A program made the translations under genes and the position numbers. Positions 8,752-17,838 of a stretch of DNA of 64,000 nucleotides are shown here, in pieces. This DNA comes from Geomicrobium sediminis (lineage in GTDB: Bacteria > Bacillota > Bacilli > Bacillales > Marinococcaceae): positions 1 to 64,000 of the forward strand of contig NZ_JAFBEC010000010.1 of assembly GCF_016908595.1 (NCBI RefSeq), given 5' to 3'. Below the pieces are notes generated by a model. It was not told the DNA's origin and did no database searches. It worked only from the letters and a program-made list of their open reading frames with translations. Every line of letters starts with the position of its first letter. Positions within the stretch are counted from its first letter, which is position 1.

Positions 8752-9810
8752 ATGCACCCTGAAGCGAAAGTCACAAAGCAGGTATCACCATTTTTTGCCT
8801 TTTTTATCGTGACCGTTATGCAAGTTGGTGTAGGTATTTTCACCCTTCCACGCACAATGATAGTAGATGCTGGTCATGATGGTTGGATAGCAATCGTATT
8901 CTCTGCAGTTTTAGTTAGCATAATCATAAGGATCATTTACGCAATGCTGAACAAGGGAGATACTATCATTACTATTCAAAATAAGGTATTTGGAAAAACT
9001 CTAGGTTCATTTATCAGCTTGTTTTGGGTTTTTTATTATAGTCTGTTTGTGCTAATTACCCTTGTTGCATATGTCGAAATTCTTAATGTATGGATTTTCC
9101 CTGAAGTCTCACTTTGGGTTTTATATCTTATTTGTATGTTGCTAGCGTATAACTACACTACTTCAGGGTTTCGAGCGATTATCGGGGGTAGCTTATTGGC
9201 TGTTCTCTTTGTCCTCCCCTTCCTTTTTTTCAGCCACTTACCTCAGGGTCAATTGCACTTTGGAAGTTTATTTCCTATATTCGATCATTCGCTCCACGAA
9301 ATGTGGTTATCGACGAAAACGATGACTTTTCAGTTTTTAGGATTTGAGATCCTTTTAATGGCTTATCCCTTTATTAAGCAAGCTCCACGCTCACATAAAT
9401 GGGCACAAATTGGGTTGGTTTTTAGTATGATCATTTATCTAATAGCCTTTATTCTTCCTGTTATTTACTTTCACGAACGTCATCTTTTGACTATTATATG
9501 GCCAACTTTAACACTTTGGAAAATGGAATATATCGGAATGTCCATATGGCTTCTCGTGTTATTACCAAACATGGCTTTTGGTTTATGGTCCGCAAGCCGT
9601 GTCGTTAAGCAGACATTTAATCTCTCTCAACGTCATTCCTTACGAGGAGTAACCCTTGTTATATTCGGATGTGCTCTTCTATTTACGACTCGAATAGAGA
9701 TTCAGTCTCTTTCTGCCTTTACAAATCGTTTAGGATTTTACACGATTTTCATTTACATCCCTATTTTATTTCTCTTGCAAGCGTTGATTATTAAAAGGAG
9801 GCGTCTATAA
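8752..9810 (+). CDS. gerB: GerA-family spore germination receptor, B subunit
   Basis: 352 residues with about ten hydrophobic segments, resembling amino-acid permeases. It begins with the usual QVSPFFAFFIVTVMQVGVGI and contains PRTMIVDAGHDGWIA. AAGGAGGCGAGGAG precedes ATG. In the receptor this subunit is thought to bind the germinant. The stop overlaps the inferred start of gerC by one base. Confidence 0.9.
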   Translation: MHPEAKVTKQVSPFFAFFIVTVMQVGVGIFTLPRTMIVDAGHDGWIAIVFSAVLVSIIIRIIYAMLNKGDTIITIQNKVFGKTLGSFISLFWVFYYSLFVLITLVAYVEILNVWIFPEVSLWVLYLICMLLAYNYTTSGFRAIIGGSLLAVLFVLPFLFFSHLPQGQLHFGSLFPIFDHSLHEMWLSTKTMTFQFLGFEILLMAYPFIKQAPRSHKWAQIGLVFSMIIYLIAFILPVIYFHERHLLTIIWPTLTLWKMEYIGMSIWLLVLLPNMAFGLWSASRVVKQTFNLSQRHSLRGVTLVIFGCALLFTTRIEIQSLSAFTNRLGFYTIFIYIPILFLLQALIIKRRRL

Positions 9811-10898
9811 TTATTAAAAACTTACGTGTCATCGTTTACCTTGCTATCTCCTTATTGGTTACAGGTTGTAGTCCGCAAAGTCATTATATTGAAGATATCC
9901 AATATCTTCAGGCAATGGGATTTGATTATATTGATGGGGAGGTCCAGGCAAACGGAACTACCACCATCTTTATGCCTGTTGCAGAATCGCTGCCACAAAG
10001 TGAAACCATTAACGTTTCGAGAGAAGACCTAGAAGACCTCTATTCACATATGCAAGCAGAGTCTTCTCGTTACGTGGATACTAGTCGAAGTCGCGTGCAT
10101 TTGTTTCACCAAGATTTAGCAGCCAATGAAGGAATATTTGGGGTTATAGACACTATTCAAAGGAATCCTATGATCAATCAAAACTTAAAGATTGCGATGA
10201 CCAGAGGCCCAACTAAGGATATTTTAAATGAGGAATATCCGTTTCACCTAACTGTCCACGAATATTTAGTAGAATTAATTGAACTTAACCAAGCCGAACA
10301 ACTGCCTATAGTAGATTTCCAAGATTTTTTATATCAATATTATGCTGAGGGTGCAGATCCATTTCTCCCGCTATTGGAAAAAGCCCAAAATCGTGTGGAT
10401 GTAGTTGGAATAGCTTTATTCAAAGAAGATAAATATATTGAAGAGTTAAGCTTAGACAAAACCCATGTTTTCAGAAAGCTGATAGATGAAACTGAGGAAG
10501 GGACTATTAATATCGATATTGATGAAAGTCGCGGATTTGCCCTTCATCACCTTTCTTCCAGCCCAGATTGGACAATTAAACAGGACGCTGATGGAATTTA
10601 TGTCAAAGTGAATGTAAATATACAAGGACCTCTTCGAGAAGCGAGAAATATTAATGTATCAAAACCTGCAACCATTCAACAATTGGAGGAGCTGGCTGCA
10701 AGAGATTTCGAAAAGCAAATGGAAGAGATTGTACATTTTTTTCAAGAGAATGAAATTGATCCCATCGGTATTGGAGAACGGATAGGACAAAAGGTGAGAA
10801 ATTTCGATATTAAAAGATGGGAAAAAGAAGAGTATCCAAACTTGAACGTAGATATAAACGTTAACTTTACAATTGAAAACACTGGTGCAGTTGTCTAG
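9810..10898 (+). CDS. gerC: GerC-type germination lipoprotein, rare ATT start
   Basis: The frame with a standard start opens only at TTG 9855, which cuts off the signal peptide. Reading back in frame to ATT at 9810 gives 362 residues beginning (M)IKNLRVIVYLAISLLVTGCS, a complete lipoprotein signal with lipobox VTGC. AAGGAGG lies 8 bases before this ATT, the ideal distance. The body matches GerAC-type lipoproteins, ending in DINVNFTIENTGAVV. It is the third subunit of the receptor. Confidence 0.8.
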   Translation: MIKNLRVIVYLAISLLVTGCSPQSHYIEDIQYLQAMGFDYIDGEVQANGTTTIFMPVAESLPQSETINVSREDLEDLYSHMQAESSRYVDTSRSRVHLFHQDLAANEGIFGVIDTIQRNPMINQNLKIAMTRGPTKDILNEEYPFHLTVHEYLVELIELNQAEQLPIVDFQDFLYQYYAEGADPFLPLLEKAQNRVDVVGIALFKEDKYIEELSLDKTHVFRKLIDETEEGTINIDIDESRGFALHHLSSSPDWTIKQDADGIYVKVNVNIQGPLREARNINVSKPATIQQLEELAARDFEKQMEEIVHFFQENEIDPIGIGERIGQKVRNFDIKRWEKEEYPNLNVDINVNFTIENTGAVV

Positions 10899-11051
10899 GA
10901 ATGTGCAAATATATGCTAACTCAGTCAAACAGCAAGAACAGCTTTTTTAGTAGAACTAAAAGTCTCTAAACTTTTCTATAATTCTTCTTATACATTTTTG
11001 TGATTTAAGATCTTATAACGATCCCTATCATAAAGGGTTAATGCCTTTTGA

Positions 11052-11234
11052 TCAGAAACACTATTAGACTCTGATATTGGCTACCTCCTCGAAGACGGTA
11101 ACGATCGCGTCAGTGATATGGTTCCTGAACAAACGGAATCAGCAAACCTCACCATCGGCTCTACCTTGAACTCATTAGGCGTTTCTTATGAAGTTGGTGT
11201 TCTTGTCAGTGGCAAGCACACCATTCCAGAATAA
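11052..11234 (+). pseudogene. C-terminal gene fragment, family unknown
   Basis: An in-frame stretch of 60 codons without a start, directly after a TGA. It includes GYLLEDGNDRVSDMVPEQTE and ends GVLVSGKHTIPE, then a strong terminator. It looks like the 3' end of a real gene whose front is lost. I do not recognise the family. Confidence 0.4.
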
Positions 11235-11246
11235 TAGACCCGACAC

Positions 11247-11284
11247 AAAAAGCGCATTGTCAAATTAGACGTATGCGCTTTTTT
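11247..11284 (+). terminator. Intrinsic terminator
   Basis: AAAAGCGCAT pairs with ATGCGCTTTT around 12 bases and runs into TTTTTATTT. It follows the fragment ending at 11234. Confidence 0.7.
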
Positions 11285-11890
11285 ATTTCATTACCCTCAT
11301 CGTTTTCTACACCATCTTCCACAAGTTAATATAATAACGGAAATAACACCCCCTACCTCCACACGATCAAAGCTCTTATAAAGGCAAAATATTAGGTCGT
11401 TATTATGGAACTTCATAAAAATCTGTTATAAGACCAATTAGAATACTGAAAATAGCTCAAATTAAAAAAACTTAACTAATTTCTCCTGTTTCAGTCCATT
11501 CAATGATCTTTAAATCTAGACGGCTATTTATTCTTTTCTTGCCACCGGTCATTTATCTCTCTTGTAGTTTCTGCCATAAAAAAACACCTCATCAGAATGT
11601 GAAACTAGTGAATATTGTATAATACTGTTTAGGGAGAAGGGATTTTATCCCCTTCAGAAAATGTTAAGATTTTTTGCTTTTTGAGCCAGATTGAGCGTTG
11701 AGAGCTCTCCCGGCTCTTCGCATTTTTCACCAAGCCCCCTTAGTGATTAAGCATCGTTAAACAAAGAACAGCTACCGTTTTTTGTTTAACATTTTCCGAA
11801 AGAAGTCTCCCTCTTCAAGCGTAGCCGTAGCTCGATGGTAAGGGGGAGATGAATTTCAGAATCTAGGCTAATTGCTAGTTTATTTCATAA
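11285..11890. other. Noncoding stretch, possible old IS200/IS605 end
   Basis: No intact gene. Bases 11640-11870 are rich in GC patches and short hairpins, such as GAGAGCTCTC, and end in CGTAGCTCGATGGTAAGGGG plus GAGATGAATTTC. This resembles right ends of TnpB-carrying elements, but no TnpB lies next to it. A 17-codon ORF on the minus strand near 11575 is too short to support. Confidence 0.3.
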
Positions 11891-12895
11891 TCATTTTTGG
11901 GATAACAAAGTCTTCATTTCTTCAACCGATTCTATTTCAAATCCTAAGTCGATTAACATTTGATAATCATCCGATGTTTCCTGACCATCTGTGGTCAAGT
12001 AATCTCCAATAAAAATCGAATTTGCTGCATAAAGACCAAGGGGTTGTAGCGACCTTAAATTGACTTCTCTTCCACCTGAGATTCGTATTTCTTTCGTAGG
12101 GTTTATAAATCTAAGTAGTGCCAATACCTTTAAACAGTATAGTGGGTTTAACTCATTAACACCCTGTAAAGGGGTTCCATCAATAGCGTGTAAAAAGTTC
12201 ACAGGTATAGAGTCGGCATCGAGTTTGCGCAGACTATTCGCTACATTTATCAATTCTTGTTTTGTTTCTTTCATTCCTACGATTACTCCCGAACATGGTG
12301 AGATTCCTGATTCTTTAGCGACGTTAACTGTAGCCACGCGGTCGTTATACGTATGAGATGTTGTAATAGCATCATGATTTGTTTCTGCAGTGTTAAGGTT
12401 ATGGTTATAACGATCTACACCGGCCTCTTTTAATTGTTGTGCCTGCTCTAGATTAAGAATTCCTAAGCAAGCACAGATTTTCATACCGTATGTATCTTTG
12501 ATCTCTTTTACAGCTTCGACAACGATATCCATCTCGCGCTTCAAGGGTCCTCTACCACTAGCCACAATGCAATACGTACCAACGTTTAAGTCATAAGCTC
12601 TCTTTGCCCCTGCAACGAGCACGTCCTTATTAACCATTTTATAAGAATTAATAGGTGTTTTTGCTATAGATGACTGAGCGCAATAACCACAATTCTCGGG
12701 GCAACGGCCAGATTTTGCATTAATAATCATATTCAATTTAACTTTTTTTCCGAAATAATGCTTTCGAATTTTAAATGCTGAATGCGATAGATCTAATATC
12801 TCGTCATCGGGACTTTCTAGAATTGCTAATGCCTCTGTATTTGTAAGCTCGTTACCTTCTAATACATAATTTGCAAGTTTCATCCATTTGCTCAT
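11891..12895 (-). CDS. bioB: Biotin synthase
   Basis: 334 residues. Radical-SAM enzyme that inserts sulfur into dethiobiotin. The iron-sulfur cysteines form CXXXCXXC in GRCPENCGYCAQS (Cys65, 69, 72). Further BioB signatures are YNHNLNTAE, the GMKET stretch and ISGGREVNLRSLQ. Starts ATG after AGGAGG. A BirA operator lies about 70 bases upstream. No other biosynthesis genes are adjacent, so the cell may take up a precursor. Confidence 0.92.
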   Translation of the reverse strand: MSKWMKLANYVLEGNELTNTEALAILESPDDEILDLSHSAFKIRKHYFGKKVKLNMIINAKSGRCPENCGYCAQSSIAKTPINSYKMVNKDVLVAGAKRAYDLNVGTYCIVASGRGPLKREMDIVVEAVKEIKDTYGMKICACLGILNLEQAQQLKEAGVDRYNHNLNTAETNHDAITTSHTYNDRVATVNVAKESGISPCSGVIVGMKETKQELINVANSLRKLDADSIPVNFLHAIDGTPLQGVNELNPLYCLKVLALLRFINPTKEIRISGGREVNLRSLQPLGLYAANSIFIGDYLTTDGQETSDDYQMLIDLGFEIESVEEMKTLLSQK

Positions 12896-12965
12896 ATTTA
12901 TCCTCCTATCATCTTAGTGAACAAAGAAAGATTAAAGTAATAAAATACATATTTATTTAGATGAA

Positions 12966-12996
12966 TTGTTAACTTAAATAAATAAAAGGTTAACAA
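12966..12996 (-). promoter_or_regulatory. BirA operator upstream of bioB
   Basis: TTGTTAACT and GGTTAACAA face each other across 13 bases. They match the known BirA (biotin repressor) half-sites TTGTTAACC / GGTTAACAA. Biotin-loaded BirA would repress bioB. Confidence 0.8.
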
Positions 12997-13172
12997 TATA
13001 TGACATCATGTTATCAAAGCAACAAATAGTGGAGTTGTTAAGGGGATTGAATAAAATATAGAGTTCTAGCGCAATCGAAACCAAAACGATAGTATTTACA
13101 ATAAAAATAATACCTTTAACCTTCACGTTTTCTGTGATTTATATTGTAAGATCTTCATAAATAGGGGCGTGA

Positions 13173-13742
13173 CTATTTTTGAGAACTTAAAAAGCTGATA
13201 CCAAATTTATGAATTCGGAATGCTAAAGCTGCTGCACAAATTGATAGAATTATATCTTTTGGTAATGGGACTAACATCCACAACCACACTAACTTATAAG
13301 TCAACTCTTCTGGTGCTTCAAACCAGAATATGTAAGCAGCATACATCCAATTTGTTCCTACAATATAATTTATGGACATACCTATGAGTGCAGCAGTAAT
13401 ATACATTGATAAACTCTGATTTCTCTCAACAAGTTTCCCTGCAACGTAAGCCAAAAGAATAAAAGATAGAATAAAACCAAATGTAGGTGACAATATGACA
13501 GAGGCTCCTCCTTTGAATTGAGCAAATATTGGGGCACCTACCAACCCAAGCATCATATAGACAGACATGGAGAGTGCCCCGAGTCGACTACCTAGAACAA
13601 TACCTGACATAACAGCAAAAAAGGTCTGTAAAGTAATTGGTACACCACCAATTACCATAAATGGCGCAATTGAGGTGATGTTAGCACCGATAGCTGTCAA
13701 TGCAACAAACGCACTAGCAGTGGTGACATTGAGTGCTGACAA
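13173..13742 (-). CDS. bioY: BioY biotin transporter
   Basis: 189 residues, about six membrane segments. Family features are FMVIGGVPITLQTFFAVMSG near the start, GALSMSVYMMLGLVGAPIFA and FILLAYVAGKL. BioY is the S component of an ECF-type biotin importer. Transcribed toward bioB with about 280 bases between them, and with its own BirA operator, so the two genes form a biotin-controlled regulon. Confidence 0.9.
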   Translation of the reverse strand: MSALNVTTASAFVALTAIGANITSIAPFMVIGGVPITLQTFFAVMSGIVLGSRLGALSMSVYMMLGLVGAPIFAQFKGGASVILSPTFGFILSFILLAYVAGKLVERNQSLSMYITAALIGMSINYIVGTNWMYAAYIFWFEAPEELTYKLVWLWMLVPLPKDIILSICAAALAFRIHKFGISFLSSQK

Positions 13743-13774
13743 TTTTGATTTTGTTATAATAACCCCCCTTTTTA

Positions 13775-13805
13775 TTGTAAACCAAAAAATAGTATTGGTT
13801 TACAA
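13775..13805 (-). promoter_or_regulatory. BirA operator upstream of bioY
   Basis: A perfect inverted repeat TTGTAAACC / GGTTTACAA with 13 bases between, just before bioY. Same spacing as the site at bioB. Confidence 0.85.
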
Positions 13806-13902
13806 TTAACTCTAGATTATCATAGTTATTAAGCGAAAGCTACATACTGAGCGATTAGATGCAGAGATAAAGTGGCAAGCATACGGTTCTAGAATAATCG
13901 TC

Positions 13903-13955
13903 AAGACAAAAAAGAGACACACGCCATAATTACGACGCGTGCCCTTTTTTGTCTT
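13903..13955. terminator. Long bidirectional terminator-type hairpin
   Basis: AAGACAAAAAAG pairs with CTTTTTTGTCTT, enclosing CACGCC / GCGTG. Both sides carry A or T runs, so it can work in either direction. Confidence 0.65.
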
Positions 13956-14001
13956 CAATAGCAACTCTTTAACTTTCTATAACCTAAAATTAAGAGGTCT
14001 C

Positions 14002-14160
14002 TCATATTGAGTTTCTGCCTTCTACAATAAAATCTTCTACATGTTCATTTTGACCGTCGTCTTCCCAGGACACAAACACAGAATATGAGCCTTGAAGTTC
14101 TATATCATTGTAGCTAAAAACCGACGGTGTTGCAGAACTCCCTACACTAGAACTTTTTTA
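14002..14160 (-). pseudogene. C-terminal fragment of an unknown protein
   Basis: Minus-strand open frame of about 50 codons without a start: SSVGSSATPSVFSYNDIELQ, then GSYSVFVSWEDDGQNEHVED and stop. It looks like an extracytoplasmic beta-rich domain end. The front is missing at the junction near 14160, where the CTGACACCCCC motif lies. Confidence 0.35.
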
Positions 14161-14278
14161 TTTTTCCTGACACCCCCATAATTAGTAGATTTATAAAAAT
14201 GGAACTCTAGAATATTCATGTCACTTATTAAACAATCGTGAGTACAATGACAAAAGTATTACGCGAGGAGGATCTATA

Positions 14279-14848
14279 AAACTTCAATCTATATTTCACT
14301 TATCGCTTTTCATTTTGAGATTATTCCTCAGCCTTTGATCATCTCAGTTAAAAGCTCACTACAAAACATTCCATACCCTCCCATTATAGAAGCATTAATT
14401 ATGGAGTTTACAATTGAGTTAATTAGAGAAGCCGGGATAAGTTACCCGCACCAATCGGTCAAACCATAGGAATTGTTGGGGGGGGCTGGTTATAGGAGAA
14501 GCCGTTGTGAACGCTGGGCTTATCTCAAATATTATGATAATTGTAGTGGCAATAACGGCTGTGTCATCATTTGTTATTCCAAATCCTGAGATGAGCAATG
14601 TAATACGCCTCTTAAGATTTCCGCTAATGCTTGCAGCAGCAACATTTGGATTAATTGGAGTTGTATTGTGCACTTTTATCATCGTGATGCATCTGATCAA
14701 ACTAGAATCCTTTGGAACACCTTATTTAAGTCCTGTCGCTCCATTAGATCGCAAAAAATTAAAAGACACATTTATTCGTTTCCCAATGTGGGTGTTAGAA
14801 AGAAACACGCTTTTAACCTCAAATAAACACAAATCTAAGAAAAGGTAA
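14279..14848 (+). pseudogene. Decayed gerA-type germination gene
   Basis: Several frames together spell the C-terminal half of a GerA-type A subunit: IPYPPIIEALIMEFTIELIR, then a frame change around the G run at 14479-14486 (expected PIGQTIGIVGG), then AVVNAGLISNIMIIVVAITA and LERNTLLTSNKHKSKKR. The N-terminal soluble domain is gone. It is a second, dead copy relative to 7.2 kb and from a different subgroup. Confidence 0.8.
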
Positions 14849-14861
14849 TAGGAGGATCATA

Positions 14862-15382
14862 GTGAATAATTCAACTCTTTTGGGCAAGACTCAATTATTC
14901 TGGTTTTTTGTACATGCACAAATCGGTGTTGGATTATTCTCCTTATCAAATAGTATATACACTTACGCTAAAACAGATGGTTGGCTATCTTTACTCATCG
15001 CTGCTTTGTTCGTCCAAGCTGTTCTTTACTGCTTATACGATTAAACAAACACTTTCCTGATGACACTTTATATACGATTATTGAAAAGGTCTTAGGAAAG
15101 TTCATAAGTAAATTTGTACTAGTAGGTTTGATTGTCCACTTTATCGTCATCGCTTCTTTTGTCCTAAAGGGATTTACTCAATTAATAGCTATATGGATTT
15201 TAAACTTGACACCGGAGCCGGTATTTTTACTATTATTTTTGTTTACTTGCCTAACTATGTTAATGGCTCCACTCACCTTAATGGGAAGAGTACTCGTCCT
15301 TACTGCCCCAATTATCCTTTTGATCCCTTTGTTGGAAGTTATGCTGTTTACTTTTAATATTCCACTTAAGTTAATCAAATGA
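14862..15382 (+). pseudogene. Decayed gerB-type germination gene
   Basis: It starts properly at GTG 14862 with AGGAGG upstream (NNSTLLGKTQLFWFFVHAQI) but loses frame near 15040; the next frame continues NKHFPDDTLYTIIEKVLGKF. It stops early at 15382, so only about the first half of a 360-residue B subunit is left. No gerC follows. With the preceding gene it forms a dead germination operon. Confidence 0.8.
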
Positions 15383-15389
15383 GATATAA

Positions 15390-15665
15390 AAAGATATTAT
15401 CAAGCATCTCTAAATTCATTAGACTTTTCTTTTAAAGCCTCTGCTAAATTGCTTATTTCTTTAAATTCATTAATCGCTTCAAAATATGGTCTAAAGTTAA
15501 ATTGAATTGCTGTTTTGATAAGTTTGTCGAATTAATACCTCGTTCAACTTCTAAACTGATAGCTTGTACCAGCTCTTCTACATTCTCAATTCACTTTTTA
15601 AGGTTTCTAGCCAAGCTTCGAACCTCATCTGCGATTACAGCAAAACACTTGCAAAATTTATCAAA
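15390..15665 (-). pseudogene. Chemoreceptor (MCP) signalling-domain remnant
   Basis: On the minus strand, one frame reads FAVIADEVRSLARNL, the highly conserved tip of methyl-accepting chemotaxis proteins, followed by EELVQAISLEVERGI and several stops. It is short and broken. It sits just downstream of the RsbR-like genes. Confidence 0.65.
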
Positions 15666-15670
15666 AGTAG

Positions 15671-16114
15671 CTAATTAAGTTTTTCTAGAGCTGTCTTTAC
15701 ATCACGGTATACCTCAAGATGTATAAGTTTAACGCCTAATTGTACCGTGGTTTGTGCCATTTCGGGTCTAACTCCCGTAATAATTGTACGAATACCTAAT
15801 AGATTTAATGTTTCTGTAATAGTGAATATCCGTGAAGCTGCATACGTATCGAGCAAATGGATGCCAGAGAAATCAATGATCAATACTTCAGCGTTTTTAT
15901 TTGCAATTTCCGGCACAACTTGATTCAGGATGTGTGTTGCTCTTTCATCACTCATAACACCCACAATTGGAAGAACGAAGATATGCTCTTTAATAGGAAC
16001 AATCGGAGCCGACAGTTCTAACAATTCCTCTTCTAATTTTAGTAAGCGTAATTTATGTTGGCTGTTATGATATTCTGTTGAGTTTGCAATTACTTGATCA
16101 AAAATCTCAGTCAT
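15671..16114 (-). CDS. RsbR-type STAS domain protein (C-terminal half)
   Basis: 147 residues. A STAS domain with the RsbR pattern EELLELSAPIVPI, IDFSGIHLLDTYAASRIF and GVRPEMAQTTVQLG. Both threonines phosphorylated in RsbR paralogs by RsbT are kept (DTY and AQTT). RsbR proteins form the stressosome core that triggers the sigma-B response. Its start overlaps the previous stop (ATGA). With the upstream ORF it totals 275 residues, the usual length of a single RsbR, so the pair is probably one frameshifted gene. Confidence 0.7.
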   Translation of the reverse strand: MTEIFDQVIANSTEYHNSQHKLRLLKLEEELLELSAPIVPIKEHIFVLPIVGVMSDERATHILNQVVPEIANKNAEVLIIDFSGIHLLDTYAASRIFTITETLNLLGIRTIITGVRPEMAQTTVQLGVKLIHLEVYRDVKTALEKLN

Positions 16115-16497
16115 TCTGTAGATAAAAGGAAATATATATTCAGTTTGATCATACGTTCAATGTCAACAAACGATCGTCGCAGTTCATGTTCAACCTCTTG
16201 TAATGCAAGAACACGAAATTTAGCCAACACCGTTATAATATAGTCAAGGTCATGCCCTTGTTTTGCAAGAACATCGGTTGGATCATAATCTAAATTAACG
16301 TCTTCGACTGTCTCTTGTATGATTAATTCTTTTTTAACTTTTTGAAGCAGACGATGCAGAAGCTTCTGATGTAATTCCTTCTCATTACTGGTCATGGACT
16401 GATTCATAGATTGTGATGTTTGTTGTACGATTCGTCCCACAATAGATTGTAATTGTTCAAAATAACGTTGATACAAAATGTTGCTACGATCCGACAT
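16111..16497 (-). CDS. RsbR N-terminal (RsbRD-like) half
   Basis: 128 residues, all helical. Features such as DPTDVLAKQGHDLDYIITVL and RRSFVDIERMIKLNIYF resemble the N-terminal sensor domain of RsbRD-type co-antagonists. It lacks a STAS domain, which is supplied by the overlapping downstream ORF in another frame. A one-base change near 16115-16125 would join them. Start ATG with GGATG upstream. Confidence 0.6.
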   Translation of the reverse strand: MSDRSNILYQRYFEQLQSIVGRIVQQTSQSMNQSMTSNEKELHQKLLHRLLQKVKKELIIQETVEDVNLDYDPTDVLAKQGHDLDYIITVLAKFRVLALQEVEHELRRSFVDIERMIKLNIYFLLSTE

Positions 16498-16861
16498 CCT
16501 TCTTATCCCCTCTTTCTTTATAATTGAAAACTAATTTCCACTTTCTATATTCCTGTTATATATCTTAGATTGTACTATATTTACAGTATTTAGTTATCGT
16601 AATACCTCTAATCCTTCTCAGTAACAACAGCACTCTTTTTGTTAACCATTCAAAAAAACCTCAAATATGTATGAAGCCAGCCCTTCTTCAATAAATTTAA
16701 GTACTTCTGCCCCCTTGTATTAATTAATTATAATTCATTTCAGGTTTTGAACTTTCTTTTCATTAACCATAATTACACACTTCTTTTCATTTAACTTTAA
16801 CTATCTTTGACTATTATAGAGAAATTAATGAAAATGAAGCTACATTTCCCGTTTTTTAAGT
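16498..16861. other. AT-rich intergenic region
   Basis: About 360 bases without a gene. T-rich and A-rich tracts separate the divergent rsbR-like and partition loci. I see no clear site in it. Confidence 0.4.
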
Positions 16862-17028
16862 CGGACGAATAAAACGGCGGACGGACGGTTTAATGTAAAT
16901 GGATGGACGGACGGCGGTCGACCACAAACGATCAATGATTTTTATTGGACGAGTGGTCAAACCCTGTTATAATAGGGTAAACATTGATTAATACTAGTGT
17001 CGGACGGTTAAGACGTCGGACGGTTTAT
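16862..17028 (+). repeat. GGACGG repeat cluster, likely partition centromere
   Basis: The hexamer GGACGG and close variants occur in direct orientation near 16862, 16878-16888, 16901-16915, 16946, 17001 and 17016, on both sides of a strong promoter. Clusters of short direct repeats around the promoter are typical of parC-type centromeres and of autoregulation by the bound protein. The neighbouring HTH, ParM-like and ParR-like genes fit. Confidence 0.65.
16945..16973 (+). promoter_or_regulatory. Sigma-A-type promoter of the partition locus
   Basis: TTGGAC, 17 bases, then TATAAT. GGACGG repeats flank it, so it is probably repressed by a repeat-binding protein. Confidence 0.75.
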
Positions 17029-17051
17029 AAAAAGTTGGAAGGTGAATTAAT

Positions 17052-17633
17052 TTGGACGATAAACTATTATATCGAATGAAAGACATTGTCGATGAGATGA
17101 ATCTACCACGAAGTACAGTCACTGACTGGTTAAGCGATTTTCATATGTTTATACCTGTACAACATAATGGATCAAGGAAACTTTATAAGCGAGAAACAAT
17201 AGACGTACTTAAAGCAATACATGAATATCGAACATTGGAAATTGACAAACAAGAAATTATGTACAAGCTCAAAGAACGTTTCCCAATTGTGGTGCAAGAT
17301 GATGACGATAGAGAGGCTGTAATAAAACAATTAGAGCATATCCATTCAACGAATCAGGCTAATCCAGACTTGATGAATTTTATGCGTTTACAAGCGACAA
17401 CAGTTAGAGACCTTCAAAAAGACCAAATAAAACTAACAGAAGCTCTAGAAGAACAAGACAAAACAATAGCTATATTAGCTGAAGATAATGAGAAATATAC
17501 TGCTAATTTGAATGCTTTAGAAAGACGCATTAACGATATGGAAAGCAAGCATAGCGAAGAATATCAGAAAATAAAGGAAGAACTTGAAGCAGAGAAAAAC
17601 AAATCTTGGTTTCAAAAACTTCTACGTAAATAA
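17052..17633 (+). CDS. MerR-like HTH protein with coiled coil (DUF3967 type)
   Basis: 193 residues. The N-terminal helix-turn-helix reads LYRMKDIVDEMNLPRSTVTDW, like MerR/RacA domains. A long coiled coil (about 100-180) follows and the C-terminus is EKNKSWFQKLLRK, as in DUF3967 proteins common on Bacillus plasmids. It starts with TTG after GGAAGGTG. Being first behind the repeats, it may bind them and act in segregation or regulation. Confidence 0.65.
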   Translation: MDDKLLYRMKDIVDEMNLPRSTVTDWLSDFHMFIPVQHNGSRKLYKRETIDVLKAIHEYRTLEIDKQEIMYKLKERFPIVVQDDDDREAVIKQLEHIHSTNQANPDLMNFMRLQATTVRDLQKDQIKLTEALEEQDKTIAILAEDNEKYTANLNALERRINDMESKHSEEYQKIKEELEAEKNKSWFQKLLRK

Positions 17634-17641
17634 ATAACCTT

Positions 17642-17751
17642 ATTTTATCCTTTTTATGTCCTTAAAAGGGATAAAATAAAGCTAATGATCATTAAACATT
17701 CAAATGTTCTATTGATTATTATCCTGATTTTGTCCTTTATAGGGATTAATT
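17642..17751 (+). repeat. Two related inverted repeats before parM
   Basis: ATTTTATCC / GGGATAAAAT (17642-17677) and ATTATCC / GGGATTAAT (17718-17751) enclose similar GTCC-containing centres (TTTATGTCCTTAAAA and TTTTGTCCTTTATA). They may be ParR binding sites or operators of parMR. Confidence 0.5.
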
Positions 17752-17838
17752 GGAGATAAAATAAGGATTTATGCTTGAGTGGAAAGGTAAATTATGGCAT
17801 CATTAAGAATATCAAATCATTAATTGGAGGTTGACGGC

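Noticed and set aside
9826-10032. 68-codon plus-strand ORF overlapping gerC
   Set aside because: Shadow frame; the gerC frame gives a clear lipoprotein signal and family match.
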